From Liolophura sinensis (taxonomy: Eukaryota > Mollusca > Polyplacophora > Chitonida > Chitonidae): a DNA stretch of 64,000 bases. The position numbers and the translations under genes are program-made. The number at the start of each line of letters is the position of its first letter. Position 1 is the stretch's first letter. Location: assembly GCF_032854445.1 (NCBI RefSeq), contig NC_088300.1:11253191-11317190 (forward strand). Reading direction: 5' to 3'. Shown here piece after piece: positions 32,291 to 44,310 of this stretch. Below the pieces are notes generated by a model. It worked only from the letters and a program-made list of their open reading frames with translations, did not search any database and was not told where the DNA came from.

Positions 32291-33611
32291 AAGTTGCAAT
32301 TTAACTTTTCCACTCCCTTTTGGCCTCTGTGCTAAGAAAATGTCTTGTAGGTTTTTCGCCCTGTTCGAAATCTTTAGCTTTAGCTCTGATGATAGCTCCT
32401 CTGTTATTTTCCGATTGAATCGTTATAATATAGTCTTTTATAAGGTTTATCTCATCTTTATTAGTCACCGGGTCACTCTGTAGCAAATGTATTTTTTCAT
32501 GCAAGGCTTTTGGTTTTAATTTACACATACTAGCCGCAGAAACACAAAAATATCTTAACACCCGCTTAGATGTACGTTTAAATGTTTCCCATCTGTCTAC
32601 TAGGGTACCGCTGCCTGAAGAAAAATTATCTGAATACACATCAGAGATGAGGGCAAACACATCAGGATCATTAAGGATAGATACATTACATTTCCAGTAG
32701 GTTGGGCCCAGCGATATGACATCTTTAAGGAAAATGGTAAACGGAAAATAGGAGTGGTCAGAAAAGGCTACTGAAGTGATCCTCGCATCTAGAACCGGGA
32801 CTTACTTACATAAAATCTATAAAGGCGAGACGCTGCTCCACTACCTGACCAAGTAATCAGAGATTGGGGATGGTTACGCTTTTTAAATATGTCCAGAAGT
32901 CCAGAAGCTGACTTCAAAGCCCGCATTTCACTTTTCCCCTCAGAACCCCCCTCAGTCTGTCTAAACGGCAGTTTTCACAAAGTTGAGGTCACCTCCTAGT
33001 ATTACCAGGTCACTCCCAGAGACCAGTTTTTCTAAACTCTTGATGAATGTTTTACGCTCTGTGGGACAGTTGTAGGCATAAATACATACATGTACTAATT
33101 TAACAGGTACTTTATCAATAAAGGCTGAAACCACGATATAACTACCGGACGGGCATCTAATTACTTCTCTGCTATTGCAATTCACTGTATATCGGATGAT
33201 TATTCCGACAACACAGCTCTTGTTCGTTCAACATGCCCAGAATGGGATGTTAACATATGCATTGTCCGACTTCGGACTAAAGTGTGTCTCTTGCAAAAAC
33301 AAAATGTCTATATCGTTGTCAAAGACAAAGTCTCTTAACTGTACCTTCTTCAGTTCATTCCTTAAACTATTCACATTTAAGGTTGCTGTCTTTATAATGA
33401 GAAGAAATATGTTAAGAATACATGAGAAGAAATATCGTTATATAACATCCTCACCCATTTACAAAAATCTGGTCCAAAATTAAACTTCTCCTAAGCATTG
33501 AAACCAATCAACCGGCCAAAACCTTCTCTTGGTCCAAGTTTAAAACACATACTTTCAAATCCATTTGTTCCACATAATCGTATGTATTACGTAATAAATG
33601 TAAATTATCAA

Positions 33612-33803
33612 ATATGCTGCGACTGATTCTGTAATATGACTGAATCAACAACACATTTCATACGGCTACATAATATGCTTCCACTGATTCTGTAATATGA
33701 CTGAATCAACAACACATTTCATACGGTTACATAATATGCTTCCACTGATTCTGTAATATGACTGAATCAACAACACATTTCATACGGTTACATAAGGCCT
33801 TGG
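33612..33803. repeat. 61-bp tandem triplication inside LINE RT
   Basis: actgattctgtaatatgact repeats at about 33622, 33683 and 33744 (period 61 bp) with one or two substitutions. It disrupts the RT frame. Confidence 0.9.
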
Positions 33804-34431
33804 AGACTATTTTGTAATCTACATTCAAAAGGTTTATAGGTCTCCAATTCTTCATCTGAATTATTGAGGTCTTTGCATAACAATGTAATCAAACCTGAAC
33901 TTTGTGAATTGCCGAAAGACCCAAAATGAAAACAACAATTGATAATTTTCGTAAATATTTCCCTCATAAGAGGCCAGAAATTAACATAAAATCCCGCCGG
34001 TAATCCGGAGAACCGTACTTGGACATGTTCTTAGCAGAAAGATGTAATTATCAGGCCTTCAAAAAGAGTTTTACAGTTTTCCTTCAGTTGCGGTAGATCA
34101 GACAAAAAACCTTCCTGACACAAGGCATCTGTTTCCTGCTTTGGGTACAACCATTTGTAGTAACTTCGAATACATTCCGCTATGTCATTTTATCTTGTTA
34201 ATCGTTTTCTTCTTTGTCCTGCCGCCTTCCATTCTTATGAAATATTTCGACGGCTTTTCACCTTGTACAAAATGGACTGCTTTCGCCCTAACAAGCCTTA
34301 CTTCGTCCATTAATTATTTTCTTTAAATTTCAATTTTTTTCACTGTTAATAACAGGGCTAAATTTTAATGCATTGAGCTCCTTTTCAAGATCGAACATCT
34401 TGATCGACTTCTTTTCTTTATTGAAGCGTTA

Positions 34432-35330
34432 CTACAATAATTCCAAATTTTCTTTACATTTCACCTTAAACATATCCAACTTATCAATTAATTCAGCATC
34501 GCCACAAGCATGATGAGTAAATACCTCGTTGTAGGTATGCTCAATTTCAGCCGCCAAGTCCTCGTTACTTAAGACCGAGGTGTTACACTTCCAATAAAAT
34601 GGACCCCATGTAATGACATCATTACGACTGACATCAGTACATACAAATGAGTGGTCGGAAAATGCCACGTGTGAGACATGACTTGATGTTACATGATTTT
34701 GCTTAGACATCGGCATATAAAACCTATATAGTCTACTTACACTTTGGCCCCTAGACCAAGTCTAGCTAGGTACACTGGGATGGAGCTTTTTATATATATA
34801 TCACATACTGAAAAATCTTTCTTGAAAGCATTAAGCTCTTCATTTCTGTTATTCTGGGATCTGTTACACTGACCATATCTGTCTAATACAATGTCTTCAA
34901 CACAAATGAAGTCACCTCCCAGAATAACCAGTTTATTCCCCCTCATTATACTGTCTAAATCTGAAATAAATTCCTTTCTCTCTTTCTGATTATTTGGCGC
35001 ATACATACAAATCAATTTGAGTGAGGTATTATTTATTTCCGTTTTCATACCTATATATCTACCATTTGGACATCTTGTAACATTACGTATAACACAATCA
35101 ACAGAATATCTCACAATTATGCCGACATCACCACTTCTGCTGCACCCATCGGCACATATACAATCACCACGAATATTCAAAGATTTGGTATCATTATAGC
35201 TTTCAAAATGTGTTTCTTGCCAAAACAAGATATCGATGTTATGATCAAACACAAACTGTTTCAACTGTATTGTTTATCAGGCAACCGAAGGCCGTTAACA
35301 TTTGAAGTTCCAAATCTTATTGAACTGTCA
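34432..35330 (-). pseudogene. LINE copy 2b endonuclease
   Basis: One stretch of 175 residues is open: FVFDHNIDILFWQETHF, VGIIVRYSVDCVIRN, LKLICMYAPNNQKERKEF and LVILGGDFICVEDIVLDR. A second holds the C-terminal part HVSHVAFSDHSFVCTD (the SDH motif of APE nucleases) and ITWGPFYWKCNTSVLS. This is the best-preserved endonuclease in the window; a stop near 34.73 kb separates the halves. Confidence 0.88.
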
Positions 35331-35347
35331 ACTCCCATTAACATAAG

Positions 35348-35609
35348 GGGGGCCTCCGTGGCTCAGTCGGTTAGCCCGCTAGCGCAGCATAATGACCCAG
35401 GAGCCTCTCACCAATGCGGTCGCTGTGAGTTCAAGTCCAGCTCATACTGGCTTCCTCTCCGGCCGTAAGTGGGAAGGTCTGCCAGCAACCAGCGGATGGT
35501 TGTGGGTTTCCCCCGGGCTGTGCCCGGTTTCCACCCACCATAATGCTGGCCGCCGTCGTGTAAGTGAAATATTCTTGAGTACGGCGTAAAACACCAATCA
35601 AAAAAAAAA
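35348..35609 (+). mobile_element. tRNA-derived SINE, full length, nested in LINE
   Basis: Head ggcctccgtggctcagtcgg, B-box-like gagttcaagtcc, 3' end acggcgtaaaacaccaatc plus poly-A. Target duplication attaacataag at 35337-35347 and 35610-35620. Same family as 19627-19904 but opposite orientation. Confidence 0.93.
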
Positions 35610-35680
35610 ATTAACATAAGTAGTATAAACTGAGTATACATATCTGACATTATGAATTTTTGAACAATGCCAGTAACTTT

Positions 35681-36883
35681 CTAATCTCTAGTCAGGCGCA
35701 TTTTCCCACGAGAGGTAAATGACTTCTTCTTTCGGTAGTCCAAGAGTACATTTGAACACTCCTGAGACGGCGCTGGCGTCATTTCTTCAATCTCCAGTTT
35801 TTCCAAGGTAGAATCATCTGTAAAACAAAAAGGTTGAGGGTTACCGTCATCAACCAGAGCGGGGCTTGCATCTTCCTGCAGCCTTGGCTTCTTCTGAACT
35901 GTAGGCTCTGGTGAACGTACGCTATGTCCATCCGCCGTCACTTTTACAATAACGGACTGATCCTTCGAAGGAATCGCAACTGGAGTCCTCTTCAACATCA
36001 ACGTCGAGATCGCTATCAGTCTCCGACTGTATATCCGAGTCACGTTCTTCCTGTTCGTCCTGGTTGGCAGCGGGACACAGCATCCCCGCATTACCTTTGA
36101 CACATGCAGCATTCGACCAGGCCCTAGAACAACAATCGCAAACAGTGTGCTGATCTGAACAGCACATCCTGCATAAGTCGTCACAATCCTTATCGGTGTG
36201 CGGATTCTCATGGGGTGAGAATCCGTAGCAGTTTGTACACCATGTAGCCTTACAATCCACAGCCTTGTGACTTTTTTGTCCGCATTTACGGCATTCATAT
36301 ATTTGTAGTGGGTAAGTAAACATTACCGCCTTACCTGCAAAATTGATAAAGTTCGGAACGTACCTAATTTTATGGCACCTAATCCGGTACACACGAATCC
36401 CAGTTCTCACATGGGCAAGTTCAGCGTCAGCAAACTTTGGTCTTTTAAAACCAAGACATTCCCCGTAAGGCTTCAAAGCCTCCGCAATGACGTCATCTGG
36501 CATTTCGTCCGGTGCCCTGTTGACAATTAGGTTTAGGTAAACAGATGAGGCATGCATAGTATTCCATGTGGCATCCCCAGAGCAAAACTTTCCTTATCCA
36601 ACAATGCGTTGTGTCCCGCTGTGGTAGCAACACGGATATAAAACATTTTTTTTTAAATTTTCAAGTAGTTTTTCTTTAAACTGACTAAATCCGTCTTAAC
36701 ATAAAATAAACTTGACAGTATGGGAAGAAAGTCACATACGGGCAGCCGTAGAAAACGCAGCACTGGATTAATTCGAAATTGACACAATGTCTTTGCAGAC
36801 CTGTTAGCAGGCGAATAATAAACCGGTTTCCACATACCTGAGGCCGTGGGGCTAGAACCCAACGCACAGTTACAAACTGTCAC
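35681..36883 (-). pseudogene. LINE copy 2b ORF1 (CCHC protein)
   Basis: The longest open part (35922-36557, about 211 residues) has DDVIAEALKPYGECLGF, VRTGIRVYRIRCHKIRYVP, YECRKCGQKSHKAVDCK, then CTNCYGFSP, CDDLCRMCC and an acidic tail. The overlapping frame 35681-36298 carries the C-terminus LLDYRKKKSFTSRG. An N-terminal piece lies at 36653-36883. The domain order equals ORF1 of copy 1. A frameshift lies between 35.93 and 36.30 kb. Confidence 0.83.
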
Positions 36884-36986
36884 AAAATTTCAACATTATG
36901 GCCACAGAACAACGCCAAATTTACCAAAACAGAAACGTTGTTGTTGCAACAGGAGTGTAAACAAGCGAGCTCTGCAAAACACGTCC

Positions 36987-37528
36987 CGGAAGCATTTAAG
37001 TATGAACAACAAGCGTTTGCGAGCATTTGGCAATTTCCTGAAAGTTTCATTGATCAATAAAAATTGTTTGTGATTTGAATAAAACATTTTGGCATGCGGG
37101 CAATCGAACACCGGCTGCCGCGGTGAGAGCGCGGAATCCTAACCACTAAACCACATTGAACAGCTGCCTGTGAAGTAGTAAAAAGCGGAAAAAACTGTTT
37201 AATGGTCGTTTTTAAAAGGATTTTTCAAGCTTATTTTCATTCTTCACGCGTGCGAATCCTCTGCATGTTTTCCCAATTGCTCCCGGCTGAAGATCTACTC
37301 GCTTTATTGTTCTGGACTAATCGTCCCCCGTGAAAATATTATAGACTACTGGTATACTGGTGTATGTTGCTAATACAGTATAGGCCCTTTAAACTTTTCA
37401 TGCCAGTTCCATTGGACTAAGCAGCTGCTTTCTTTCCTTGTTTTTTCTTGAAGCAGAAGACCAATTTAACGAATAACAAGAAGCATTTCAGTATGGACAA
37501 CAAGGGATTGCTTACATGTGGCAATTGC
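36987..37528 (-). repeat. One array unit between LINE copies 2 and 3
   Basis: Complete decayed unit from ggaagcatttaagtatgaac through a tRNA-Glu pseudogene to acatgtggcaattgcatg, where LINE copy 3 begins. Confidence 0.85.
37089..37160 (-). pseudogene. tRNA-Glu (CTC) pseudogene
   Basis: 72 nt. The anticodon arm is intact. The acceptor strands TTCAATG and CATGCCA no longer pair and the B box is altered (caatcgaacacc on the plus strand). Confidence 0.75.
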
Positions 37529-37863
37529 ATGTAATTTTAATATTTTTTTTTTTTTTGAAAATTGTTAAACAGGATTTCACAACACCTGGCCATCACACAC
37601 TTTGGAAATCACAAAGCAATCTTAATTAAAATAAAATATCATAGATAAAATAACTGCTTTGTGAATAGAACAGTTGCACTTTAGCTGCTCATTTCAATAA
37701 ATGTTCTAATTTATCATTCCGTAATGTACAGAAGAAAACCATAAGACGGCTAAAGTAACCGTATTAATTAAGGCAAACCTCCCCTGTAGGGTCAAATAGG
37801 GTATCTTCCATTCCATGCTGATACATGTTTCTTTACCTTACTTAAAACACGCTCAGAATTGAG

Positions 37864-38340
37864 TTATGTTTGATGTGGCCCAAAAAATACCCCACAAGTC
37901 TTACAGTTTTTAGTGATATTAAGGCCACCACAGTGCGCATTATTTTCGTTCCAGTTGCCAGTGGGAAGAACCGTGCTTTTCAACAAGTTGAGTTTTGCTC
38001 CTGAGGCTTTTCCATATCTTTCTGCTATTTTAATTACATGAACAGAACTCTCTTCAGATAATATTGAAGTTATATCATCTGCAAATGCCAACACTCTTGT
38101 TTCCTTATTTGTGCCGGGTAACCGTACACCATTAATTTCGTCATTGTTTCTAATGGCTGCTATAAAGGGCTCTAAGGACAAGATATACAATAATGATGAC
38201 AAAGAACAACTCGGATACCGTATAAAGAGCATGTAGAGTCTTTTTCACATTGTCAATACGCTCACGGATAATAATTGGGCTGGATTTTAATATATTTAAT
38301 TCTTGTTCAAGTTCCAACAAATCACGCTTTTTGTTCATAG
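37864..38340 (-). pseudogene. LINE copy 3 RT remnant
   Basis: SLLYILSLEPFIAAI, RVLAFADDITSILSEES and ASGAKLNLLKSTVLPTGNWN are clear. The preceding linker LLELEQELNILKSSP is joined to it with the whole finger subdomain deleted at about 38.2 kb. Confidence 0.8.
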
Positions 38341-38392
38341 ATTTCTCCTTACAGTAACTTCGAATTCTGTCTTTACATTCCCTTTTAAATAT

Positions 38393-39346
38393 CTACCATC
38401 TGTCTATTAAATCTGCTTGATTAGTTGTACAGACAAAGAAAATATTGACGACGGATTTAATATTATCAATAAACTCTGTGTCACTTAACACAGAAGTATT
38501 ACATTTCCAGTAGAACGGTCCCCATGAAATTACTTCTTGAAAAGAAATATAAAAAAACAAACACGAATGATTAGAAAATGACACATGTATAGCATCACAC
38601 GGGGTTACATGCTTAAACACAGCGTTAGGGATATAAAATCTATCCAATTAACTAGCACACCACGTGCGCCTAGACCCCGTGTAGTAATTCTTATTCAGGT
38701 GTAGTTTCCTAAAGATATCAAAAATACGAAAATCTCTTTTCAAATTATTAATTTCATCTACGCCATCATTCCTTCCATGAGTGGCACAGCCGACTCTGTC
38801 TAATACAATGCTCTCGAAACAATTAAAATCCCCACCCAAAATAACCAACTCACTGCCCTGCATCACAGTATCTAAATTGGAAAAAAATTCTTTTCTTTCA
38901 GGCGGATTATTAGGGGCATATACACAAAGCCATGTTGTTGAGTTCAACCCTAAGGCTTATGTACCGACAGTTAGGGCACCTCTGTACTTTCCGTATAATG
39001 CAATCTACTGTATACCAAATAATTATTCCCACCCCATGACTTCGATTTGACCCATACGCCCACCTTGCATCTCCTGGGATTTGCAAATAGTCAGTGTCAT
39101 AATAGTTTTATCTTCAACAACCTGCGGATGGTCGTGGGGCCGGTTTCCTCCCACCATAATGCTGGCCGCCGCCGCATAAGTGAAATATTCTTGAGCACAG
39201 CGTAAATCACCAATCAAATAAATAAATAAATCATTATAGTTTTCGAAGGGGGTTTCCCGTAAGAATAGTATATTAATTTCTTTATCGAAAACAAACTGTT
39301 CTTGTTTCGACGGATCCCGTAACCCATTAACGTTGAAAGTCGCCAA
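38393..39346 (-). pseudogene. LINE copy 3 endonuclease, interrupted by SINE
   Basis: ATFNVNGLRDPSKQEQFVFD, WLCVYAPNNPPERKEFF, LVILGGDFNCFESIVLDR and VSFSNHSCLFFYI show the APE fold order. The NVNGLR and QETH-like part (LRETPF) is split from the rest by the SINE fragment at 39111-39230. Confidence 0.8.
39111..39230 (+). mobile_element. SINE fragment, 5'-truncated, nested in LINE
   Basis: Begins at caacctgcggatggtcgtgg, has an internal deletion, and ends cgtaaatcaccaatcaaata. Near-perfect target duplication tcatwatagtttt at 39098-39110 and 39231-39243. Same family as the SINE at 35348. Confidence 0.88.
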
Positions 39347-39597
39347 ACGAATATTATTTAAACTCGTTATTGTGGAAAAGTAAGAATCCTGATTACGCTA
39401 CAACTCATTTGTCTCTTTTCATTCGCTGCCTCGTACGAGGAGCAAGCGATATTTTTCCCTGTATTCCAGACGCATGATGGGTCTCTCTTGGGATGGAGTC
39501 TAACGACTGATGGGCGTCAACACCATCATGATCAGTAGGAAGGGAACTGGACGGAACAGATGACACTGCCTCCTCAGATGAACTGTCATTGTCCAAC

Positions 39598-40266
39598 TTA
39601 CGCGTGCACGTCAGCCATGACAATATTCATGACAATAATAGCTGACGACGTTTTATTATCACCAACAACCGCTTCATCGGTATTCTTAGTATTCTCACGG
39701 CCGTCCATCTCCTTGTCAAACTCGTTGCCGTCGCTGGCGCCATTCATCGCCGTGTCGTCACCATTTCCGTCGATTTCGTCTTCGTTCTCGTCGCTGTCTT
39801 GTACCAGTTCCATGGTTGGTGGGTTGAATGGGTCATCATCGTCGCTGACGTCAACACCAACGTCAATTTCAACGTCATCCTGTTTTGCAGCATCTTCCTT
39901 ATTATACCGGCGCATAGTCGGCAGGTTCCTCTTAACCCGCGCCGCGTAGGACATTGCTCTCGCACAACAATCACAGGAGTTGGGGGGGGGGGGGGGGAGG
40001 TACGGGTTGGAACCGTCGCAATTAGAACACCACAGTGCCCTACACTCTGCCGCCTTGTGGGATTTTTGGCCGCACTTCCGACTTTCATAGGTCTGCCTGG
40101 GGTAGGTAAACATCACAATATCACCACAGAAATTAATAAAAATCAGCACATAACGAACTTTGTAATACCTAAATCTGTAAATCCTAATATGTGTCCGAAC
40201 ATGTGAGAGCTCCGGGTCTGAAAATCTGGGTTTCGTCTCACCCGGGCATTCACCATAGGGTTTCAA
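39598..40266 (-). pseudogene. LINE copy 3 ORF1 (CCHC protein)
   Basis: 222 residues are open: MKPYGECPGETKPRFSD, VRTHIRIYRFRYYKVRYV, knuckle YESRKCGQKSHKAAEC (first Cys replaced by Ser), LWCSNCDGSN, then a proline run from a poly-G tract and a long acidic tail with DDDDP and DENEDEIDGNGDD. Truncated at the N-terminus by the element boundary. Confidence 0.8.
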
Positions 40267-40283
40267 AGCTGCCTCGATAGTGT

Positions 40284-40659
40284 CTTCCCAATTGCTCCCG
40301 GCTGTAGGCTTGCACGGTTTACTGTTCTGGTCTAATCTTTCTCCGTGAAAATATTATATACTATGGTATACAAGCGTATGTTGCTGAAACATATAGGCCC
40401 GTTAAACATTTTTTCATTCTCTTACATGCATCCCAGTGCCATTGGACTAAGCAGGTGCCTTCTTTTGTTTTTCTTTCTTGAAGCAGAACAACCATTTGAC
40501 GAACTACAAGATGCGTTTACGTATGAACAACAAACGTTTGCTTACATTTGGCAATTGCATGCAAGTTTAACTGATCAATGAAGACTTTGCGAATTCGCCA
40601 AAAAACTTTTCCCCTGCGGGGAATCGAATCTCGGCCAGTGCAGAATGAGCGCGGAATCC
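40284..40659 (-). repeat. Decayed array unit
   Basis: From gtcttcccaattgctcccgg to the broken tRNA-Glu at 40609. Landmarks tgaaaatattatatac and tttggcaattgcatgcaag are present. Confidence 0.85.
40609..40659 (-). pseudogene. tRNA-Glu 3' part interrupted by LINE
   Basis: tcccctgcggggaatcgaat and a decayed anticodon arm run to agcgcggaatcc (40648-40659), followed at once by the LINE poly-T. The other half is at 44336-44368. Confidence 0.88.
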
Positions 40660-41482
40660 TTTTTTTTTTTTTCGTCTTGAAAAATATTTATTGAGCTAAT
40701 ATTAAATGCATGCTCACATCCAACATATAAAAGGAAATATCACAGACAGGTGTTGGGAGCGAGCTGACAATATGTACATAGCATCATTTGAACAGTCTTC
40801 GTGAAAGATAGGTTTTGGGGAGCACTTACATGCATTTGTAAATATCTGACACTGGTATACCTACAAGGTGCGCCTCTGGGAAAACCATTTTCAGCTTTCC
40901 ACTTTCGTATAGGTAAACAAATGGATTTAATTCCACATATCTCTTCTGAAAAAGATCTGCATGGTTTTGTAAGTACAAATGAGCACCTTTAATCTGTTGT
41001 AGCAGCATAATTTTGTACAATGGCAGTGGACAGACTGATTTGTCGTAGTACAGCCTTGACACTATGTAGAATCTTGAAGTCTAATTGTACACTTTGAGGA
41101 TTATTGCCTGGCAAGTTTGTAAGTTTCCAACACTGCTTTTAATTGAGAGTCAGGTAAGTTGCCGCCCAAAACGCAATACTTGCCGGTGGTCGCACACTGT
41201 GTGCTCTTAATAACTTATAATGATCTGTAGTTTGGAGAGAAGACACCGTAGTGTCCTTACCTTTAAGGTTAATAACCGGTTCAGCTGTTGCATCGCCCTG
41301 ACTGGACTCTTCCAGCTGTAATATCCATTTTGCGGGAATTACAGATTTAATAAAAAGGTAACTCAATGCGGCGTTCATCAGTCTCTGGGAAAGCAGACCA
41401 GATTATTTCACGCACCGCTATGCTCGGAAAAAACCCTGGCACAACTTCGTACAGAAAGTCTTTCATACAAAATAAGCCAGAT

Positions 41483-42930
41483 TTAATAAACAGCTCTCAG
41501 TTTCTCAGTTTCCCCATTCCTAACTAGTCGGCTGTTGAAAAATACAGGCTGCTCCAAAATGTGGTGCCTGTTAGTCAAAAGTAAGGATTTACAGTGCTGG
41601 AAATCGGATGAAGTAGCCATAACTTCTCTATAGAATAGAAACCATACTACTTTTCCCCCACAGAAACTTAACACAAATTTATTCAATTCATTCACACACC
41701 ATGTTGGGGTTGAGAGCACCGACATACACCCTAGACAATAGTAAGCTAGAAATGACACATACTTTTCCACACAGCGTTAAGCTTCTCTGTGACCACATAC
41801 TAATCAAAGATCCCACCTTGCTTCATTTTTCTTTAAACTTCTTCTCCTCCCACCTTACTTTGTTTTAGCCCATGTATACTCCTAAACTTTGAACACCGTC
41901 CTTATTAATTGGAATACTTTCAATTTCCTCAGTGTCGCCAATATCAACTCCGACTGGGTGTATCTCAGATTTATCGACATTTAACTCTACATTAGAGGCA
42001 TTGCTGTACAACTGAAAGCAATTCACTACATGTTTCACAGAGCCCCGGCCATTAACATTAACAGTGGTGTCGTCCGCATGCTGATATAATAAAGAGACCA
42101 CGCTGGATCTCGGAATGTCTGCACCGTGTATATGATTACAAGATCATATTAATGTAACAAATGGTTCCGTCGTTAGGACGCACAGTAGAGCTGAGATAGG
42201 ACAGCCTTGTCTAATGGATTTTTTCACTGGAAAATAGTTTGTAACAAAGCCGTTACACTTTACCCCACTCCTAATATCAGCGTAAAACATTTGAATCCAC
42301 TTCACAAAATTGTCCCCAAAACCAAAATGATACAAAACTTTAAAGAGATATTCGTGAAACACTCGTGTCAAATGCTTTTTCTTGATCCAGCTTGAGAAAA
42401 TAGTTTTCTAACTGGTCGCTTTCAACATGACACATTACATCTATGATCGAGCTAATAGTATCGGCGATATCACGCCCAGGTATACAGAAGGTCTGACACT
42501 TATCTATTATTGTATCCACTACACGTTTTAACCTATTGGCCTAACCCTGGAAATCAGCTTATGGTCCAAATGTAGAAAACTAATTGGTCGCCAATTCTTC
42601 AGCGCAGTCCTTTCACCTTTTTCCTTTTAAACTAGAGAAATAACATCAGATTTCATTGATCTTGATGGGCAACCTGAATTAAAAGCCTCTATATATACCT
42701 CAAATAGAAACGGTCCCAACTCTTCCCAGAAGTGTTGATAAAACTCAACTGTTATTTCATCGCTACCCGAGCTCTTGTTTTTTGATATTCCGAATAAGGT
42801 TGATTTAAGCTCCTCTTGGGTAATACCTAAGTCACAGAATTCTGAGTCCCTGGTACATAAAACTCTGTTCACAGAGGACAAAATTCGTTCTATGGCCAAG
42901 CCATTCACACCATCTCTTTCATACAAATTT
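41483..42930 (-). pseudogene. Family B LINE reverse transcriptase
   Basis: Order on the minus strand: NKSSGSDEITVEFYQHFW (42.75 kb), then LDQEKAF-like remains (42.4 kb), FVKWIQMFYADIRSGVKCNG and IRQGCPISALL (42.2-42.3 kb), LYQHADDTTVNVNG (42.08 kb, the YADD box with His for Tyr), VELNVDKSEIHPVG (41.97 kb) and thumb VYMG. Stops and frameshifts between blocks show it is inactive. Confidence 0.85.
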
Positions 42931-43379
42931 TTCTAATATTCATACATTTTATCTAGAATATCATCAGATTCCTTTAAAGATTTGCCTTGTTGGCCTACTA
43001 GTTCGGATATAAGTTTCTTTTCCTGTCTATTTTTCTTAAGCGAAAAAAATACCTTACGTTACAATCACTTTCATGTGGAAAGATAGCCTTATTCCTCATA
43101 ATAGCACCCTTACATTTGCTCAAAAACATTCATCTCTTCTTGCAATTTTTCAACAACCGTGGCATCATAGTGGTTTCCATTAGCGGTTTATTTTGCAATA
43201 TGTACATTTTATTGTTTCTTTCTTTCTTTTTCCGTATCCCATACGTATCAACATATTGTTTCATTTTGTACTTAGTATTGTCCCACCAGTTGAGAGTACC
43301 TGTTTCATGTAAAGGGCAGTGTAGCTGGTCGCTGATTATTATTATTATTATTTTTTTTTTGATTCGTTCACAAAATTTC

Positions 43380-43575
43380 TGGTCATACAAAAGGGTATTG
43401 TTGTATACATAGAGATCTGGTCCCCGTTCGACCACTGCAAAATCTAGATTTAGGCACACACTGCTGTGATCACTAAAGCCGTTGTGTTTGTTATAGACTG
43501 GTTTGACACATGTTAGGATATCCTTAGAAACAAAGACATAGTCAATCTGGCTCTGCCGAACAACTCCGTCAACTA
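43380..43575 (-). pseudogene. Family B endonuclease C-terminal part
   Basis: FTWLWIVDGVVRQSQIDYVF, then GFSDHSSVCLNLDF: the TW, DY and SDHS motifs of APE-type nucleases. The N-terminal half (NxxG, QETK, YAPN blocks) is missing because of a deletion joining ORF1 sequence near 43.6 kb. Confidence 0.82.
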
Positions 43576-43599
43576 TCCATAGCCAAGTAAAGGCTATGT

Positions 43600-44310
43600 G
43601 ATGTGAGGAACAATTTCTCACAACATGACCTTGTGTTTTACAGCGGTGATGTCGAAATTCTGGGCACGCTTTGTACGTATAACGCACAGGCTGCATACTT
43701 TAGTTTGGTTATCATGAGCAACCTTAAAACACGCAGAAGTATTACCCATGCGAAATTTCATTGCATGCGGCAATGACTTCACTTCATGGGGGAAGTCACA
43801 CGTACATACCATGTACCGCCCGCCACATTTGACCCTCTATGGTACCTTCTAATATCCGAGAGAATTTCCACGCCCATGTCTTCCAGTTTTGCATTAATGT
43901 CATCTTCCCCCACATAGCTTGAAGGGAGCATAAATGACACAACCAGCGATCTTGTGCTGACTTCAGAAACCCACACTGAGTGCCCATTGACCTAGTCCAT
44001 TCTTTAAAATGTTATGGGTTTCTCTTTCACCAACTCTGATTTCGAAGCAGCTTCCTTTTGCCGGACACTCGTACAACGTATTCAGTCCACATGTCTTTTC
44101 AGTTTCTTCAATCAACATCTCCACAGAAATACCCGAATCCTCTCCAATGTCATCAATGAGATACAGCTTCTTTTCGTAAGTCTGACATCTTCGTCCAGAT
44201 CTATCACTGTGGGTTTGGAAACCCATGGCAGCCATCGAGCCAGGGTCCCGGGGCGTACTGGGGTAACAACAACCACAACACAATACTAATTCTCTGCTCA
44301 CACCACTCGC
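43600..44310 (-). pseudogene. Family B LINE ORF1
   Basis: SGISVEMLIEETEKTCGLNT, ECPAKGSCFEIRVGERE, a frameshift, then RSLVVSFMLPSSYVGEDDIN, DIRRYHRGSNVAGGTWYVRV, EVKSLPHAMKFRMGN and HDNQTKVCSLC, the last being the first half of a zinc knuckle. The knuckle runs directly into endonuclease sequence, so the C-terminus is deleted. Confidence 0.78.

Larger units (their letters stand above)
30495..33395 (-). mobile_element. Family A-like LINE, copy 2a (3' portion, 5'-truncated)
   Basis: The poly-A tail (poly-T on the plus strand, 30512-30523) follows the spacer tttggcaattgcattaaagtttg. The minus strand contains an endonuclease start TLNVNSLRNELKK and FLQETHFS (33.3-33.4 kb), ICIYAYNCPTERK (33.05 kb), LVILGGDLNF, linker RAKAKDFEQGEKPT (32.36 kb), MGVKQGCAISPLLYILTLKP, GYADDLTVFV (32.0 kb) and a thumb region (31.45-31.75 kb). 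The RT fingers between linker and KQGC are deleted. Its right edge joins another LINE inside the RT, with no array sequence between them. Confidence 0.82.
33396..36986 (-). mobile_element. Family A LINE, copy 2b (5' portion)
   Basis: From the right edge: ORF1 (35681-36883), endonuclease (about 34.4-35.3 kb), linker and RT fingers down to FNFGPDFCKWV (33.44 kb), where copy 2a begins. The right boundary is followed by array spacer ggaagcatttaagtatgaac, as for copy 1. A SINE is nested at 35348-35609 and a 61-bp triplication lies in the RT part. Its own 3' end is missing. Confidence 0.85.
37530..40283 (-). mobile_element. Family A LINE, copy 3 (internally deleted, 5'-truncated)
   Basis: The poly-A tail (poly-T at 37542-37555) abuts spacer tggcaattgcatgtaatttt, the same joint as copies 1 and 2. 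Contents from the right: ORF1 from its KPYGEC segment on (39598-40266), endonuclease (38.4-39.35 kb), linker (38.15-38.34 kb), then a jump to RT LLYILSLEPF...LAFADD (37.86-38.2 kb). RT fingers and most of the C-terminus are missing. The right edge joins spacer gtcttcccaattgctcccgg, a different spacer point, consistent with 5' truncation. Confidence 0.83.
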
